From positions 62,001-126,000 of the forward strand of contig RECQ01000033.1 in the NCBI GenBank assembly GCA_007693965.1: 64,000 nucleotides of DNA, written 5' to 3'. Made by a program: the position numbers and the translations under genes. The notes under the pieces were generated by a model. It was not told the origin of the DNA and ran no database searches. It saw only the letters and a list, made by a program, of their open reading frames with translations. The DNA comes from Phycisphaeraceae bacterium (lineage in GTDB: Bacteria > Planctomycetota > Phycisphaerae > Phycisphaerales > UBA1924). Below are positions 1-11,422 of this stretch, piece after piece; positions within the stretch are counted from its first letter, which is position 1; every line of letters begins with the position of its first letter.

Positions 1-1430
1 TTTCCAAGAACGATCGCCAGATCTCCTGACCCGACCTGTCCGCTTCCGGAGATGTTCGCGATGCTGCCCATCTCGCCCCATTCACCCAGCACGATGGCCA
101 GGTCCGCGGAGCCCACCTGGCCGTCGCCGGTTATGTCCGCGGGGCAGGGCTCCGCAGGAAGACCGCTCAGGGCGACATCCATCGTGTACACCTGCGCCAC
201 CCCGTTGGAGTCCGCCGCGGAGACACGAATGAAGTACTCACCGGCGCCCGGCAGATCGAACTCGACCAGCTCTTCGGCCTCGCCGAAGCCCGTCTGGTTC
301 ACACTGGCCAGCACATTGTCGTTCGAATCCCGCAGTGAGAACTGCAGATCCATGATGGTCAGGGCGTTGAATGAGTTCCCGCCGTCGCACTGCTGGGTCT
401 GGGGGCCCTGCACATAGGTAACGCCGATCGGCGACACGGTGATGGTCGCCAGGGCGCCGGAGGGCGCGGTGAAGGAGTAATAGTCCACATCGTTGTTGTT
501 GCGCAGCCCGACTTCCTCCATCGTCGCCGAATCGTCAATGTTCAAGGCGCCGAGGCTGGTGGCCTGACCGGCCGACTGATTGGGCGAATTGCGATCGCCG
601 TAATTGAAGATACCGGCCCGGATGTCATCGAGCTGCGGGCCGTCGAACGAGGTGTTGAGGAACGGCTCCATGAGCTTCTCGCCGACCGCGGGGCAGACAT
701 GCAGGAAGCCGAGGCCGTGACCATGCTCGTGCGAGACGATGTTACGGAAGAAGCGGTAGTTGGCGAATGTTGAGCCCCAGTTCTCCGCCCTGTCCAGCAC
801 CATGTCGCCGCCGCCGTTGGGGAAGCGGTTGTAGGCCAGAACGCCCCCGGCGCCGTCGATGGGCTTCATGACGATGCGGATATCACCGCGGGTGGCGGAG
901 CCGCTCGAGCCCCAGGACGCCCCGTCATCCGACACCTCGATGTACTCGACACCCGTGATCTCCGTCCACCGATCAAAGACCTGCTTGAACAGATCCTTCC
1001 AGAACGGCTCGCCGCCCTGGGAGGCGAAGATGGTGTTGAGGCGGGCGTGGATCTCGTTGGGGGCCGTGGGCTCTCCCTGGATCGCCGCGGGAATCGTCAG
1101 TCCGTCGGGAGGAAAGCTGTATGTGAGCGTCCCGGAGTTGCCCTGTCCGAACCATGTGCTGCCCTGCAGGCTGAAGCGAAGATTCTCATCGCCATGAAGC
1201 GCCGCCGTCACCTCTTCCACGCGCTCCCAAGGTGTGCCCGGAGCGAAGAGTGCGCAGGATTGCGGCTGGATCATTCCGTCCACCATCCGCTCGACGATCT
1301 GGGCCAGTGGATCGTTCGGCGACGGAGGCACGATGGCCTCACTTCGCCCCATCCCCACGCTCGAGATCGCGAACATCGACGCGGCGACGCCGATGCCGGC
1401 TGCGATGGTGAATCCAGCTTGCTGCTTCAT
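1..1430 (-). CDS. Secreted matrixin-type zinc metalloprotease with dockerin-like C-terminus (3' end cut by window)
   Basis: About 476 residues are visible; the C-terminus lies beyond base 1. It starts at an ATG (1430) preceded by GGAGAAGAAG. An N-terminal hydrophobic stretch (about residues 7-28) looks like a signal peptide. The zinc-binding motif HExxHxxGxxH is complete at residues 234-244 (HEHGHGLGFLH, bases 699-731), as in matrixins and other metzincins. A beta-rich region follows (about 270-420), resembling bacterial pre-peptidase domains, then a calcium-loop motif GDGQVGSADLAIVLGEWG and the start of a second copy, like the dockerin-type repeats of Phycisphaerae exported proteins. It is probably an exported peptidase. 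Substrate and anchoring partner are unknown. The protease call is firm; the dockerin-like role is inferred. Confidence 0.85.
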   Translation of the reverse strand, partial: MKQQAGFTIAAGIGVAASMFAISSVGMGRSEAIVPPSPNDPLAQIVERMVDGMIQPQSCALFAPGTPWERVEEVTAALHGDENLRFSLQGSTWFGQGNSGTLTYSFPPDGLTIPAAIQGEPTAPNEIHARLNTIFASQGGEPFWKDLFKQVFDRWTEITGVEYIEVSDDGASWGSSGSATRGDIRIVMKPIDGAGGVLAYNRFPNGGGDMVLDRAENWGSTFANYRFFRNIVSHEHGHGLGFLHVCPAVGEKLMEPFLNTSFDGPQLDDIRAGIFNYGDRNSPNQSAGQATSLGALNIDDSATMEEVGLRNNNDVDYYSFTAPSGALATITVSPIGVTYVQGPQTQQCDGGNSFNALTIMDLQFSLRDSNDNVLASVNQTGFGEAEELVEFDLPGAGEYFIRVSAADSNGVAQVYTMDVALSGLPAEPCPADITGDGQVGSADLAIVLGEWGEMGSIANISGSGQVGSGDLAIVLG

Positions 1431-1731
1431 CTTCTTCTCCTTCGGGATACAAGTCTGCACGAGCGCCCATGGCTCGCGTGTCTTTATCAGCGGCATAGTC
1501 CGGGCGATAAGCGCAGCAGCGCCATCAACCAGTTGGAGGCTTCGCCGCCACGGAGCTGCGGATGCAGAGAGAGGGGACGCGTCCTCAGATTCACCTTACG
1601 CCAGCCCACGCCATACAGGAAGCGAAAAGTGTGGTGGGGGACGATGGTGGCGTTCTCAGGGCGAAATCTGGATGTTTTCGGACCCTCTCCCACGCCGGCA
1701 CTGGGCGCCCACGCCCGCCGCTCCGGGCCAT
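1431..1731. other. Intergenic region between two secreted-protein genes
   Basis: About 300 bases separate the stop of the kelch-like gene from the metalloprotease start, both on the minus strand. The metalloprotease promoter must lie here or further upstream. I see the ribosome binding site next to 1430 but no convincing -35/-10 pair, terminator or RNA. Frames that remain open here lack conserved motifs. Confidence 0.4.
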
Positions 1732-3270
1732 TCAACCCGGTGTGTTGTTGCCCCAATAGGAGAGAAGGATCGCCAGATCCTGCGAGTTCACCACGCCGTC
1801 GCCGTTGAGGTCCGACAGGCCGACGTCGTCGCCGCTCTGGCCCCATGCGCCCAGGAGCAGCGCCAGATCCTGCGCATTGACCACGCCGTCACGGTTGACG
1901 TCGCCGCGGACGCCGAAGACCACATAGACGTCGTAGATCCCGGTGGATGGGAACGTCGCCGGCGAAACCCCGGACGCCGCGGCCCGCAGGCCGCCGAAGA
2001 CGCGTCCGAGCAGCACCTCGTTCGCGGGCAGCCTGTTCAGCAGGACCTGTCCGTGCTCGTTCGTTGGCAGCGCCGGGTTGAGGACCAGGTCGGCGTTGGT
2101 CGTCGGCAGCGGCATGGCGCCCACCACCAGCTCCTCGACGAAGACATCGCCCTCCATCCGGATCTGTGTGATCTCGGTCGTCCACGGAATGTTGAAGAGC
2201 CCGCCGACGATGGGCACGAACTGTTCGCCATCCCACGTGTGAGAGGAGAGTCCGGAGAAGAGGATGAAGCGGTTCTCACCTGTTGTCTCGTCGTACAGGC
2301 TGACTGCGGGGCACTCGTACTGGTTCATCCGCTGCGTGAACGTGGTGTGATGCACGATGGCGTCGTCGCCGTCGCTGTAGCTCATCGGCGTCTCCCACGC
2401 GCCGAATCCGCCGCGGAAGACCCCGCCGGGAATGACGAAGCCCGGCGTCGGCGCGCCCTCGCTGTTTGGCAGCGTCGCGGGAAGGGCGTTCATGTCGCGC
2501 CGGCGCAGCGGATCGAAGATGCCGGTCGGCGGCGAGAAGTTGGTCTGCTCATAGGTCTCGACCGGCGCCGTCATGCTGATCGCCGCATCGATAATGTGCG
2601 CCTTGATCGCATATTGCTCGAAGAAGGTCTCGGTCGCCTTTCTCCCATAATCGCCAGCGAAATTCGCCCCGCCAAAGAGCACGAAACTATCTCCCATGCG
2701 CACGATGCGAGCTCCCGTCACCTGGCATGCATCGCACTGTGTCACCTGGAAGGCCGACGCCGGCAGCGGATCTCCATCGCGCAGCGCCACGCGCACCGCA
2801 TCGAGATCCACCGCCGTCACGCTGTCGCGGGTGTGCCAGTCGTCGCCGGCGAGGTTGGGCCCGTAGCCGCCGTAGATGTACAGCGTGTGTCCGAACTGGA
2901 CCGACGCGGCGTTGGTCACGCGCAGCGCCTCACGCACCGCGTCCGGAAGATGTCCGATCGAGCCGCTGAACAGCTCGTTCGTCTCCAGATCGAACAGGTG
3001 TGCTTCGTCGCTGAAGACGGTGGTGGGAAAACCGATCTCCGTCCCGTTCTGCAGCACGCCGTGCATGCCCATGCCCGAGATGCCGCAGAAGAACATCACC
3101 TCGTGCCCGACTTCGCCCGCAACGTAGGAATGCAGCGGCGTGAAGTCGGCGCTCGACGTCTCGATTCGGAAATTCAGTGGCTGCGCCGTCGAGGATGCGC
3201 TCCCGAGCGCTGACACCGCCGCCGCAACGACTGCCATGCAACACAGCCGCGACACACATCGACTCTTCAT
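1732..3270 (-). CDS. Secreted kelch-like protein with two dockerin-like repeats
   Basis: 512 residues from the ATG at 3270, chosen because GGAGAGAG lies just upstream and a signal peptide follows immediately (basic start, hydrophobic core, cleavage near the Ala-rich SSTAQ). The middle contains strand motifs such as YIYGGYGP, VLFGGANF and ILFSGLSS, which resemble the turn segments of kelch beta-propellers. The C-terminus carries two calcium-loop repeats, GDVNRDGVVNAQDLALLLGAWG and DLNGDGVVNSQDLAILLSYWG, typical of exported Phycisphaerae proteins. It lies upstream of the metalloprotease gene on the same strand, and both end in the same kind of module, so they may share an export or anchoring route. 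No catalytic motif is visible. Ligand unknown. Confidence 0.75.
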   Translation of the reverse strand: MKSRCVSRLCCMAVVAAAVSALGSASSTAQPLNFRIETSSADFTPLHSYVAGEVGHEVMFFCGISGMGMHGVLQNGTEIGFPTTVFSDEAHLFDLETNELFSGSIGHLPDAVREALRVTNAASVQFGHTLYIYGGYGPNLAGDDWHTRDSVTAVDLDAVRVALRDGDPLPASAFQVTQCDACQVTGARIVRMGDSFVLFGGANFAGDYGRKATETFFEQYAIKAHIIDAAISMTAPVETYEQTNFSPPTGIFDPLRRRDMNALPATLPNSEGAPTPGFVIPGGVFRGGFGAWETPMSYSDGDDAIVHHTTFTQRMNQYECPAVSLYDETTGENRFILFSGLSSHTWDGEQFVPIVGGLFNIPWTTEITQIRMEGDVFVEELVVGAMPLPTTNADLVLNPALPTNEHGQVLLNRLPANEVLLGRVFGGLRAAASGVSPATFPSTGIYDVYVVFGVRGDVNRDGVVNAQDLALLLGAWGQSGDDVGLSDLNGDGVVNSQDLAILLSYWGNNTPG

Positions 3271-3439
3271 GACAAACTCTCTCCGCTCACGCAGCCGCAT
3301 CCCGGGTCGTCGCGTCGCACATACAGCGCGGCGGCCGGGAAGAACCGAACAGTAGCCCTGTCGGTCGCCGCGGACGTCAACGTGAGCGGGTGATGAGGCG
3401 GCGCCGGGGCGCCTTGTGAAGGCCGATGGTTCCCGGACC

Positions 3440-4225
3440 TCAGCCCGAGCCGTCTCCGCCCTCGCCCTCCGCCTCGTCCGGCGTCAGCCACTTGCCGTCG
3501 CGGAAGACCGGGCGCCGATCGTTGGCGGGCCAGCCGGTCCATTCCACATATTTCTCACGAAGCCGCTTCGCCAGCTCGCGCGGGTCCTCATCCTTTTCCG
3601 GTGGATCCATCACCGGCATGAAGCGGATCCGCGTCCGGCTGCGCCGCCAGAAGCTGCCCCACGCATGCTCCGCCTGCGGCGTGTCCTCGATGATCACCGG
3701 CAGAATCTTCGCCCCCGCACGCGTCGCGAAGACACCCACACCCGGCATGAAAGGCAACACCTGCTTCGCAGGCCGCTCGATGTACGCCTCGGGAAAGACG
3801 CCGATCACGCCCCGATCCCCCAGATGGGCCATCGCCTTGCGGACGCCCGGGCTACGCCGCATCCGCCGGTCCACGAAGATGATCCGCATCCACCACCACA
3901 GCGGCTCAAGGGCCGGCACGCGCATGTCCTCCGCCATGATCCAGCGGATCTCGAACCGGCACGCCGCCTGGAGCAGAATCGGATCGATCCCCGCGGTGTG
4001 GTTCGAGACCAGAATCAATGGCCCCGGACGCCTGTCGCTTGGAATGTTCTCCCGACCTTCCACATGCACGCGATGGACCAGCCGGGCGTAGCTGCGTGCG
4101 GCGAGCCACAGCGCGCCGGCGCCGGGCGACCCCGACCGAGGCGAAATCCGCGCCAGACCGATCAACACACCCGCAAGAGCCGCGAGCCCCAGCGTCGCCA
4201 GCAGAATGATCATCCCCGATGACAT
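3440..4225 (-). CDS. 1-acyl-sn-glycerol-3-phosphate acyltransferase (PlsC-type)
   Basis: 261 residues. An N-terminal membrane segment (about residues 4-24) is followed by the acyltransferase motif NHTAGID (H76 and D81 being the expected catalytic pair), a substrate-binding segment FPEAYIER (standing in for the FPEGTRS-type block), and a proline-containing LPVIIEDTP block. This family transfers an acyl chain to lysophosphatidate at the inner membrane during phospholipid synthesis. The acyl donor and exact acceptor cannot be read from sequence, so a related lysolipid acyltransferase role is possible. It is transcribed toward the kelch-like gene and lies downstream of the sulfotransferase, 62 bp away, so it may share its transcript. 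The C-terminus is acidic and glycine-rich. Confidence 0.85.
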   Translation of the reverse strand: MSSGMIILLATLGLAALAGVLIGLARISPRSGSPGAGALWLAARSYARLVHRVHVEGRENIPSDRRPGPLILVSNHTAGIDPILLQAACRFEIRWIMAEDMRVPALEPLWWWMRIIFVDRRMRRSPGVRKAMAHLGDRGVIGVFPEAYIERPAKQVLPFMPGVGVFATRAGAKILPVIIEDTPQAEHAWGSFWRRSRTRIRFMPVMDPPEKDEDPRELAKRLREKYVEWTGWPANDRRPVFRDGKWLTPDEAEGEGGDGSG

Positions 4226-4287
4226 CGGGCAGCATGTTAGCGGCTACTTGCAGCGGGCGCCCGGCCAGTCGAGCCTCTTCAGGATGC

Positions 4288-5208
4288 TCAGCCGTAGATC
4301 TGCTCGCGTTCGGCCCCCTGGCAGCGCTCCTCGGCCTCAGTTCCGCCTGCCACTCGCCCCTGCACCGCGCGCTCGACGTCCCCTGCGAAGTCGCCGCGGC
4401 GAACCCAGTCGCGATCGGGCTCATAGCCCAGGGCCACGAGCGCATCGCCGGCGAGATCGTCGAAGACTTCCGCGGCGTCGCGCGAGAAGTGGTTCCGCCA
4501 GTCGCCCACAGCGCCCTTGCGGATGTAGTGGCCCCGGTCCTCCTGGCCCTCGCTCCGCCCGGTCATGCGCTTCATGGAAAAACGCTCGACGGCCTCGTGG
4601 ATGCGAACCTCGGGCACATCTTCGCGTCCGATCTCGCGTAACACACGCTGCAGGGCGCCGGCGCAGTCATTGCGGAGTTCGGAATAGCTGACGAAGGAGA
4701 AGAGCGGCCGGCCGCGCGCGGGCAGCCACGATTCGACGTGCCGGGCCCAGTTGAGCCGGGCGCCACGAGGATTGCGAAAGGCGTTCTCGATGAATTTTGG
4801 CAGCAGCTCGACGGTGTTCTCGGGGTCAAATCCCTTGCCGAAGAGCCGGTCGAACTCGCGGGCCTTCTCGCGGGCCCACGGCGACTGACCGCGGCTGATG
4901 TGCAGCATGGTGTGGAAGAAGTACGACACCATCACATCGCGCCCGTCACGATGGAGGTAGACGCACCGGCTCAGCCGCGGCGAGTAGCCCCAATGATTCT
5001 GAATTACGCAGGAGAACCCGAGCGGAAATATTGATCGCTGAGGAAATGGGAGCTGCATCGCATCCGCCAGCATCCGCGACAGCCACGTGCCGCCGGACTT
5101 TGGATATTCACTGACGTAGTAGAACGGGAACGCATCGCCGCGCGACACAGCGATCACACGCGTGGACGCATGCGCGAGACGCTGCATCAATCCCCTCGCA
5201 GTCGCCAT
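4288..5208 (-). CDS. Sulfotransferase domain protein
   Basis: 306 residues from the ATG at 5208, which has AAGGAGAA just upstream. The PAPS 5'-phosphosulfate loop is clear at residues 35-43 (YPKSGGTWL), and the 3'-phosphate-binding strand and helix follow at about 84-97 (YLHRDGRDVMVSYF). A late GxxGDWRNHF-like segment also fits the Sulfotransfer_1 family. The enzyme should move a sulfuryl group from PAPS to an acceptor, possibly a surface glycan or lipid, but the acceptor is unknown. The frame stays open far upstream across carB on the other strand; that part is antisense and not part of this gene. It is divergent from carB, with 336 bp between the two starts. Confidence 0.85.
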   Translation of the reverse strand: MATARGLMQRLAHASTRVIAVSRGDAFPFYYVSEYPKSGGTWLSRMLADAMQLPFPQRSIFPLGFSCVIQNHWGYSPRLSRCVYLHRDGRDVMVSYFFHTMLHISRGQSPWAREKAREFDRLFGKGFDPENTVELLPKFIENAFRNPRGARLNWARHVESWLPARGRPLFSFVSYSELRNDCAGALQRVLREIGREDVPEVRIHEAVERFSMKRMTGRSEGQEDRGHYIRKGAVGDWRNHFSRDAAEVFDDLAGDALVALGYEPDRDWVRRGDFAGDVERAVQGRVAGGTEAEERCQGAEREQIYG

Positions 5209-5544
5209 GGACTTCTCCTTGTACTCAATGGGACGCACTGACATCGAATCATGCCAGAAAGCCCGCATGATGAGACTACGCCTTCGCACGGACAACTCTA
5301 ACGCGCACCGGCGAAATTCACCCGAATTAATCCCGATCTGACCACAAAACGCTTCGGCGCCTGGGCCGACGTGTGAGAACCCACATCTGGCGCCCGGTGA
5401 ACGCCGGTGAATTGCCGGTTTCATGGGCTCTTCGTAGTCTGGTGGCGTTCGGCCCCGCGTTCTCGCCGCCCGTACGCCCGCCGCGGCTGCTTCGACTATT
5501 TCGGTCACCCACGCCTCCGACCGCCCACGGAATCCCCGCGCCCG
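5209..5544. other. Divergent intergenic region between sulfotransferase and carB
   Basis: 336 bases holding the promoters of two divergent genes. The stretch around 5300-5350 is visibly AT-richer than its surroundings and is a reasonable promoter zone. I could not identify a convincing -35/-10 pair, a pyrimidine-responsive attenuator or an arginine operator. Frames reading into carB from upstream of 5545 show no family resemblance. Confidence 0.4.
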
Positions 5545-9003
<3,459 letters not shown>

Positions 9004-9019
9004 GCCGGGGAGGGGGAAT

Positions 9020-9070
9020 CACCACAGAGGCACAGAGACACGGAGAGGGGAGAGGGGAGTGGGGAGTGGG
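9020..9070. repeat. Period-7 tandem array A (downstream of carB)
   Basis: Degenerate heptamers run through here, first of the type CAGAGGC/ACAGAGA/CACGGAG, then GGAGAGG repeated and GGAGTGG repeated. The array starts 16 bp after the carB stop. A similar sequence in inverted orientation lies at 9868-9935, so the two bracket the lower-GC island between them. Confidence 0.85.
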
Positions 9071-9180
9071 ATTGCTTGGGTCGATGCGGGCGATAACGCT
9101 CGATCGGCGAATTCCCGAGCGAATCCTAGAGCGAATCCCTTGTGGTTGACGACTCAACAGCGTTCAACAATTCAAAGACG

Positions 9181-9206
9181 CCGAGGCTGAGTCCGCGAAG
9201 CCTCGG
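9181..9206. repeat. 26-bp palindromic dispersed repeat, copy 1
   Basis: CCGAGGCT, a 10-base loop GAGTCCGCGA, then AGCCTCGG: a perfect 8-bp stem. The preceding AAGACG and further upstream GGTTGACGA are shared with the copy near 43018, so the repeated unit is longer than the palindrome. Other copies are at 43018-43043, 43135-43160 (inverted) and 44397-44428 (inverted, expanded loop). Confidence 0.85.
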
Positions 9207-9393
9207 AAGCGACGCCCGCGCCCGGCATGCGCCTTGGCACGAGGCGTACACAGCGCTCTTTGTTGGGCATCACGCAGTATCTCATCGAATCGGCGGCATC
9301 AGACCAGCGTCGACGATCATTGTCCCCATCGGCGCATCCGAGGACTGTGGGGGGTCGAGTTATTCAGAAGATATAACCGACTGCTTCGAGCGA

Positions 9394-9642
9394 TCACACA
9401 AATATAGCATAGAGAATTGTCGCCACAATCGAGTATACCGCTGTCGGCATCGCCATAGCCAGAAGAATACGATTCTTGTACTGCGCAAAAAATCCTGGGT
9501 ATCTTGTGCCATACCAAATTGGCATGGTGACCAAAGTCAGAAGAAATGTTACCGGCGGTAACGCGGCGAAGATCCAAAACAAACCAAAGCTTACGTCGCC
9601 TGGTCCTAATTGTTGTTGGTACATTTGCAACAGCGTGGGCAT
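9394..9642 (-). CDS. Small two-helix membrane protein (hypothetical)
   Basis: 82 residues with two strongly hydrophobic segments (about residues 18-43 and 60-81) joined by a short polar loop (WYGTRYPGFFAQYKN). An AAGG-type ribosome binding site lies roughly 12 bases upstream of the ATG at 9642. I do not recognise a family. Its base composition is visibly lower in GC than the flanking genes (one 60-base line, 9421-9480, is 50% G+C), and it sits between inverted repeat arrays, which suggests acquired DNA. It could be a chance open frame, but the charge and hydrophobicity pattern and the proline/tyrosine-rich loop look protein-like. A moderate call. Confidence 0.5.
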   Translation of the reverse strand: MPTLLQMYQQQLGPGDVSFGLFWIFAALPPVTFLLTLVTMPIWYGTRYPGFFAQYKNRILLAMAMPTAVYSIVATILYAIFV

Positions 9643-9994
9643 ACGTCACACTCTACCTTCATATTGGCGGGTGACCCGACCCGAATTCGGATCCCGCGCC
9701 CATCGACCAACTCTCGGGCGCCACACCCAACAATGAAGAAAGTCGGACGTGGCGTCCCGCAGTACTGAGTAACCAATTGACCGTATCCGAATCCGCGCCC
9801 TCAGACCAACTTCGCTGATCAGCGTCCCCGTCAGCACGCCCGACTCGGAAGACCTCGCTGGGCATGCCACCCGCCACCCACCCCCTCATCCCCTCACATC
9901 TCCCCTCTCCGAGCCTCCGTGCCTCTGCGGTTTTTCCCAGATTCGCCCCAGCGCCCCCCGACCCACCGGCGTCTTTCCTGCGAAGGATCAACCG
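9643..9994. other. Repeat-bearing intergenic region upstream of an ECF sigma gene
   Basis: The first part (about 9650-9870) is mixed-composition sequence with imperfect internal duplications (a GACC...CCGAAT...CGCGCCC...GACC motif near 9677 and again near 9779) and no credible gene. The second part holds heptamer array B. The sigma-factor promoter must lie here, but I cannot point to it. GAAGGA at 9982-9987 is the ribosome binding site for the ATG at 9995. Confidence 0.5.
9868..9935. repeat. Period-7 tandem array B (inverted relative to array A)
   Basis: Heptamers of the CCACCCA/CCCCTCA/CCCCTCT/CCGAGCC/TCCGTGC type. Its reverse complement closely matches array A, with shared GCAGAGGCAC and CGGAGAGGGGAGA stretches. 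It lies about 60 bp before the sigma-factor start, unlike most other arrays, which follow stop codons. Confidence 0.8.
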
Positions 9995-10516
9995 ATGGGA
10001 CTGCCGATGGGCCGCATCATGACGCCAGCCGACACGCGGGAGCCGGATTGGGCCGACTTGTCCCTGAAGCTCCGCGACATGGCCCGGGCTCTCGTGGGGG
10101 CGCGGGGCGAGGACGCCGCGGACGAGCTGGCCCAGCGGACCATCGTCCGCCTGATGGTGAAAAGGCCCGACCGCGCCGACCATCTCGGCTACGCCCGGAC
10201 CACCATGGTGCGCCTGTGGCTGGATGAGCAGCGCTCGGCGAAGCGCCGCCTGGCCCGGATGGCCGTGTGGGCGCGCACGGCGCCGACGCGGACACGCGAC
10301 GCCGATCGGCTGGACGAGTCGGAGCGCACCGAGCGGATCCGCCGGCGCATCGAGCGCCTCCCCCCCACCCAGCGGGCGGCGCTGGCCATGCGCATCGTCG
10401 GCGGCATGAGCAGCGCCCGGATCGCCGAGGCGCTGAACATGAGCGAAGCCGCTGCGAGATCCGCGCTGCACGTCGCCCGCTCGCGCCTGCGCGAAGAACT
10501 GGAGGCTGAATCATGA
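9995..10516 (+). CDS. ECF-type RNA polymerase sigma factor
   Basis: 173 residues. Region 2-like sequence (about residues 25-75, with ADELAQRTIVRLM and the YARTTMVRLWLDEQRS segment) is joined by an Arg-rich linker to a region 4 helix-turn-helix (about 122-167: RIERLPPTQRAALAMRIVGGMSSARIAEALNMS and so on). It should direct RNA polymerase to a small stress or envelope regulon. The ATG at 9995 is preferred because GAAGGA lies 7 bases upstream; in-frame ATGs at 10010 and 10019 are alternatives. The stop overlaps the next start by 4 bp (ATGA), so the downstream membrane protein is translationally coupled and probably its regulator. Confidence 0.85.
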   Translation: MGLPMGRIMTPADTREPDWADLSLKLRDMARALVGARGEDAADELAQRTIVRLMVKRPDRADHLGYARTTMVRLWLDEQRSAKRRLARMAVWARTAPTRTRDADRLDESERTERIRRRIERLPPTQRAALAMRIVGGMSSARIAEALNMSEAAARSALHVARSRLREELEAES

Positions 10517-11343
10517 ACCGCGACCATGCGCACACCTGGAGCGATCTCGATGTCGAGCGCTACCACGACGGTGACATGCCCGACGATCTCGCTCGCGCTT
10601 TCACGCGCGATCTGATGGCCGATGCAGCGCTGCGGGCGCGTCTGGACGCGGTCCGGCGCGTGGATGAGGTCGCCCGCGCTGCGCTTCTGGCGGCGCCAGC
10701 AGCGCGCACCGCGCCGCCTCGGCCGCCCATCCGGCGCCTCATGGCCGCCGCCGCCATGATTGCGCTCGTCGCAGGCGCCGGCCTGGTCACATGGCGTTTC
10801 ACCACCGCGCCGGCGCCCTCGACCGCGGGCGAATCGCAACTGATCGCGCAGGACGACACGGCGCCGCCGGAAGCGCCGGCGCCGCGCACGGGGCCCTTCC
10901 GGCCCGGCGATGTCGTGCTGACAATCACCCATCGCCCGGGCGCCGCCCCTTCATCGTCTTCGCGAGCCCCGGCGCCATCGCGTTCCGTCGCGGCTCCGAG
11001 CACGGTTGATGAGCTGGACGCCGCCCTCCGCCGCGGCGATGCGCTGCACGCCATGCGGCTTCTGAACGAGCGCGACGCCGACGGCGCCGGCCTCGAGCGC
11101 ATCGGCGCGCTGTTTCTCTCCGCCGACACGGCCCGGGAGGCGCTCGACATGCTTCCCCCCCAGCGGCGTCTCGACGCCATCCGCATCTGGGCGGCGCGTC
11201 CCGCACTGCGTCCCGTCGTCTTCCCCGCCTTCGCCGACATGCTCGCCGACCCCGCCACCGCCGACGCCGCCCGCGCCCTGCGCCGCGAGCTGGCCGACAT
11301 TCCCGAGCTCCGCCCCTGGCTGGCGAGCTACGCCTCGCGCTGA
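10513..11343 (+). CDS. Putative membrane-anchored anti-sigma factor
   Basis: 276 residues. An acidic, helical N-terminal domain (residues 1-55, with WSDLDVERYHDGDMPDDLARAF as in short anti-sigma domains) is followed by a Pro/Ala linker, one transmembrane helix (about 76-95) and a periplasmic tail with low-complexity Ala/Pro segments and a helical C-terminus. The gene overlaps the ECF sigma gene by ATGA, the usual arrangement for a sigma/anti-sigma pair. The HxxxCxxC zinc motif of the ZAS family is absent, so this would be a zinc-free type. Function rests on position and topology rather than clear homology. It probably holds the sigma factor at the inner membrane until a signal arrives. Confidence 0.65.
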   Translation: MNRDHAHTWSDLDVERYHDGDMPDDLARAFTRDLMADAALRARLDAVRRVDEVARAALLAAPAARTAPPRPPIRRLMAAAAMIALVAGAGLVTWRFTTAPAPSTAGESQLIAQDDTAPPEAPAPRTGPFRPGDVVLTITHRPGAAPSSSSRAPAPSRSVAAPSTVDELDAALRRGDALHAMRLLNERDADGAGLERIGALFLSADTAREALDMLPPQRRLDAIRIWAARPALRPVVFPAFADMLADPATADAARALRRELADIPELRPWLASYASR

Positions 11344-11422
11344 AAAACAGACACGAATCACCGCGGCGGCCCGGCCGCAGCCATCGACGAACAATCCTGA
11401 TCACCATCCAAGGAGTTCACCC

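Noticed and set aside
1234-3213. 659-codon plus-strand open frame across the kelch-like gene
   Set aside because: It has Arg/His/Ala/Glu-rich shadow composition, while the opposite strand encodes a signal peptide and dockerin-like repeats with a good ribosome binding site.
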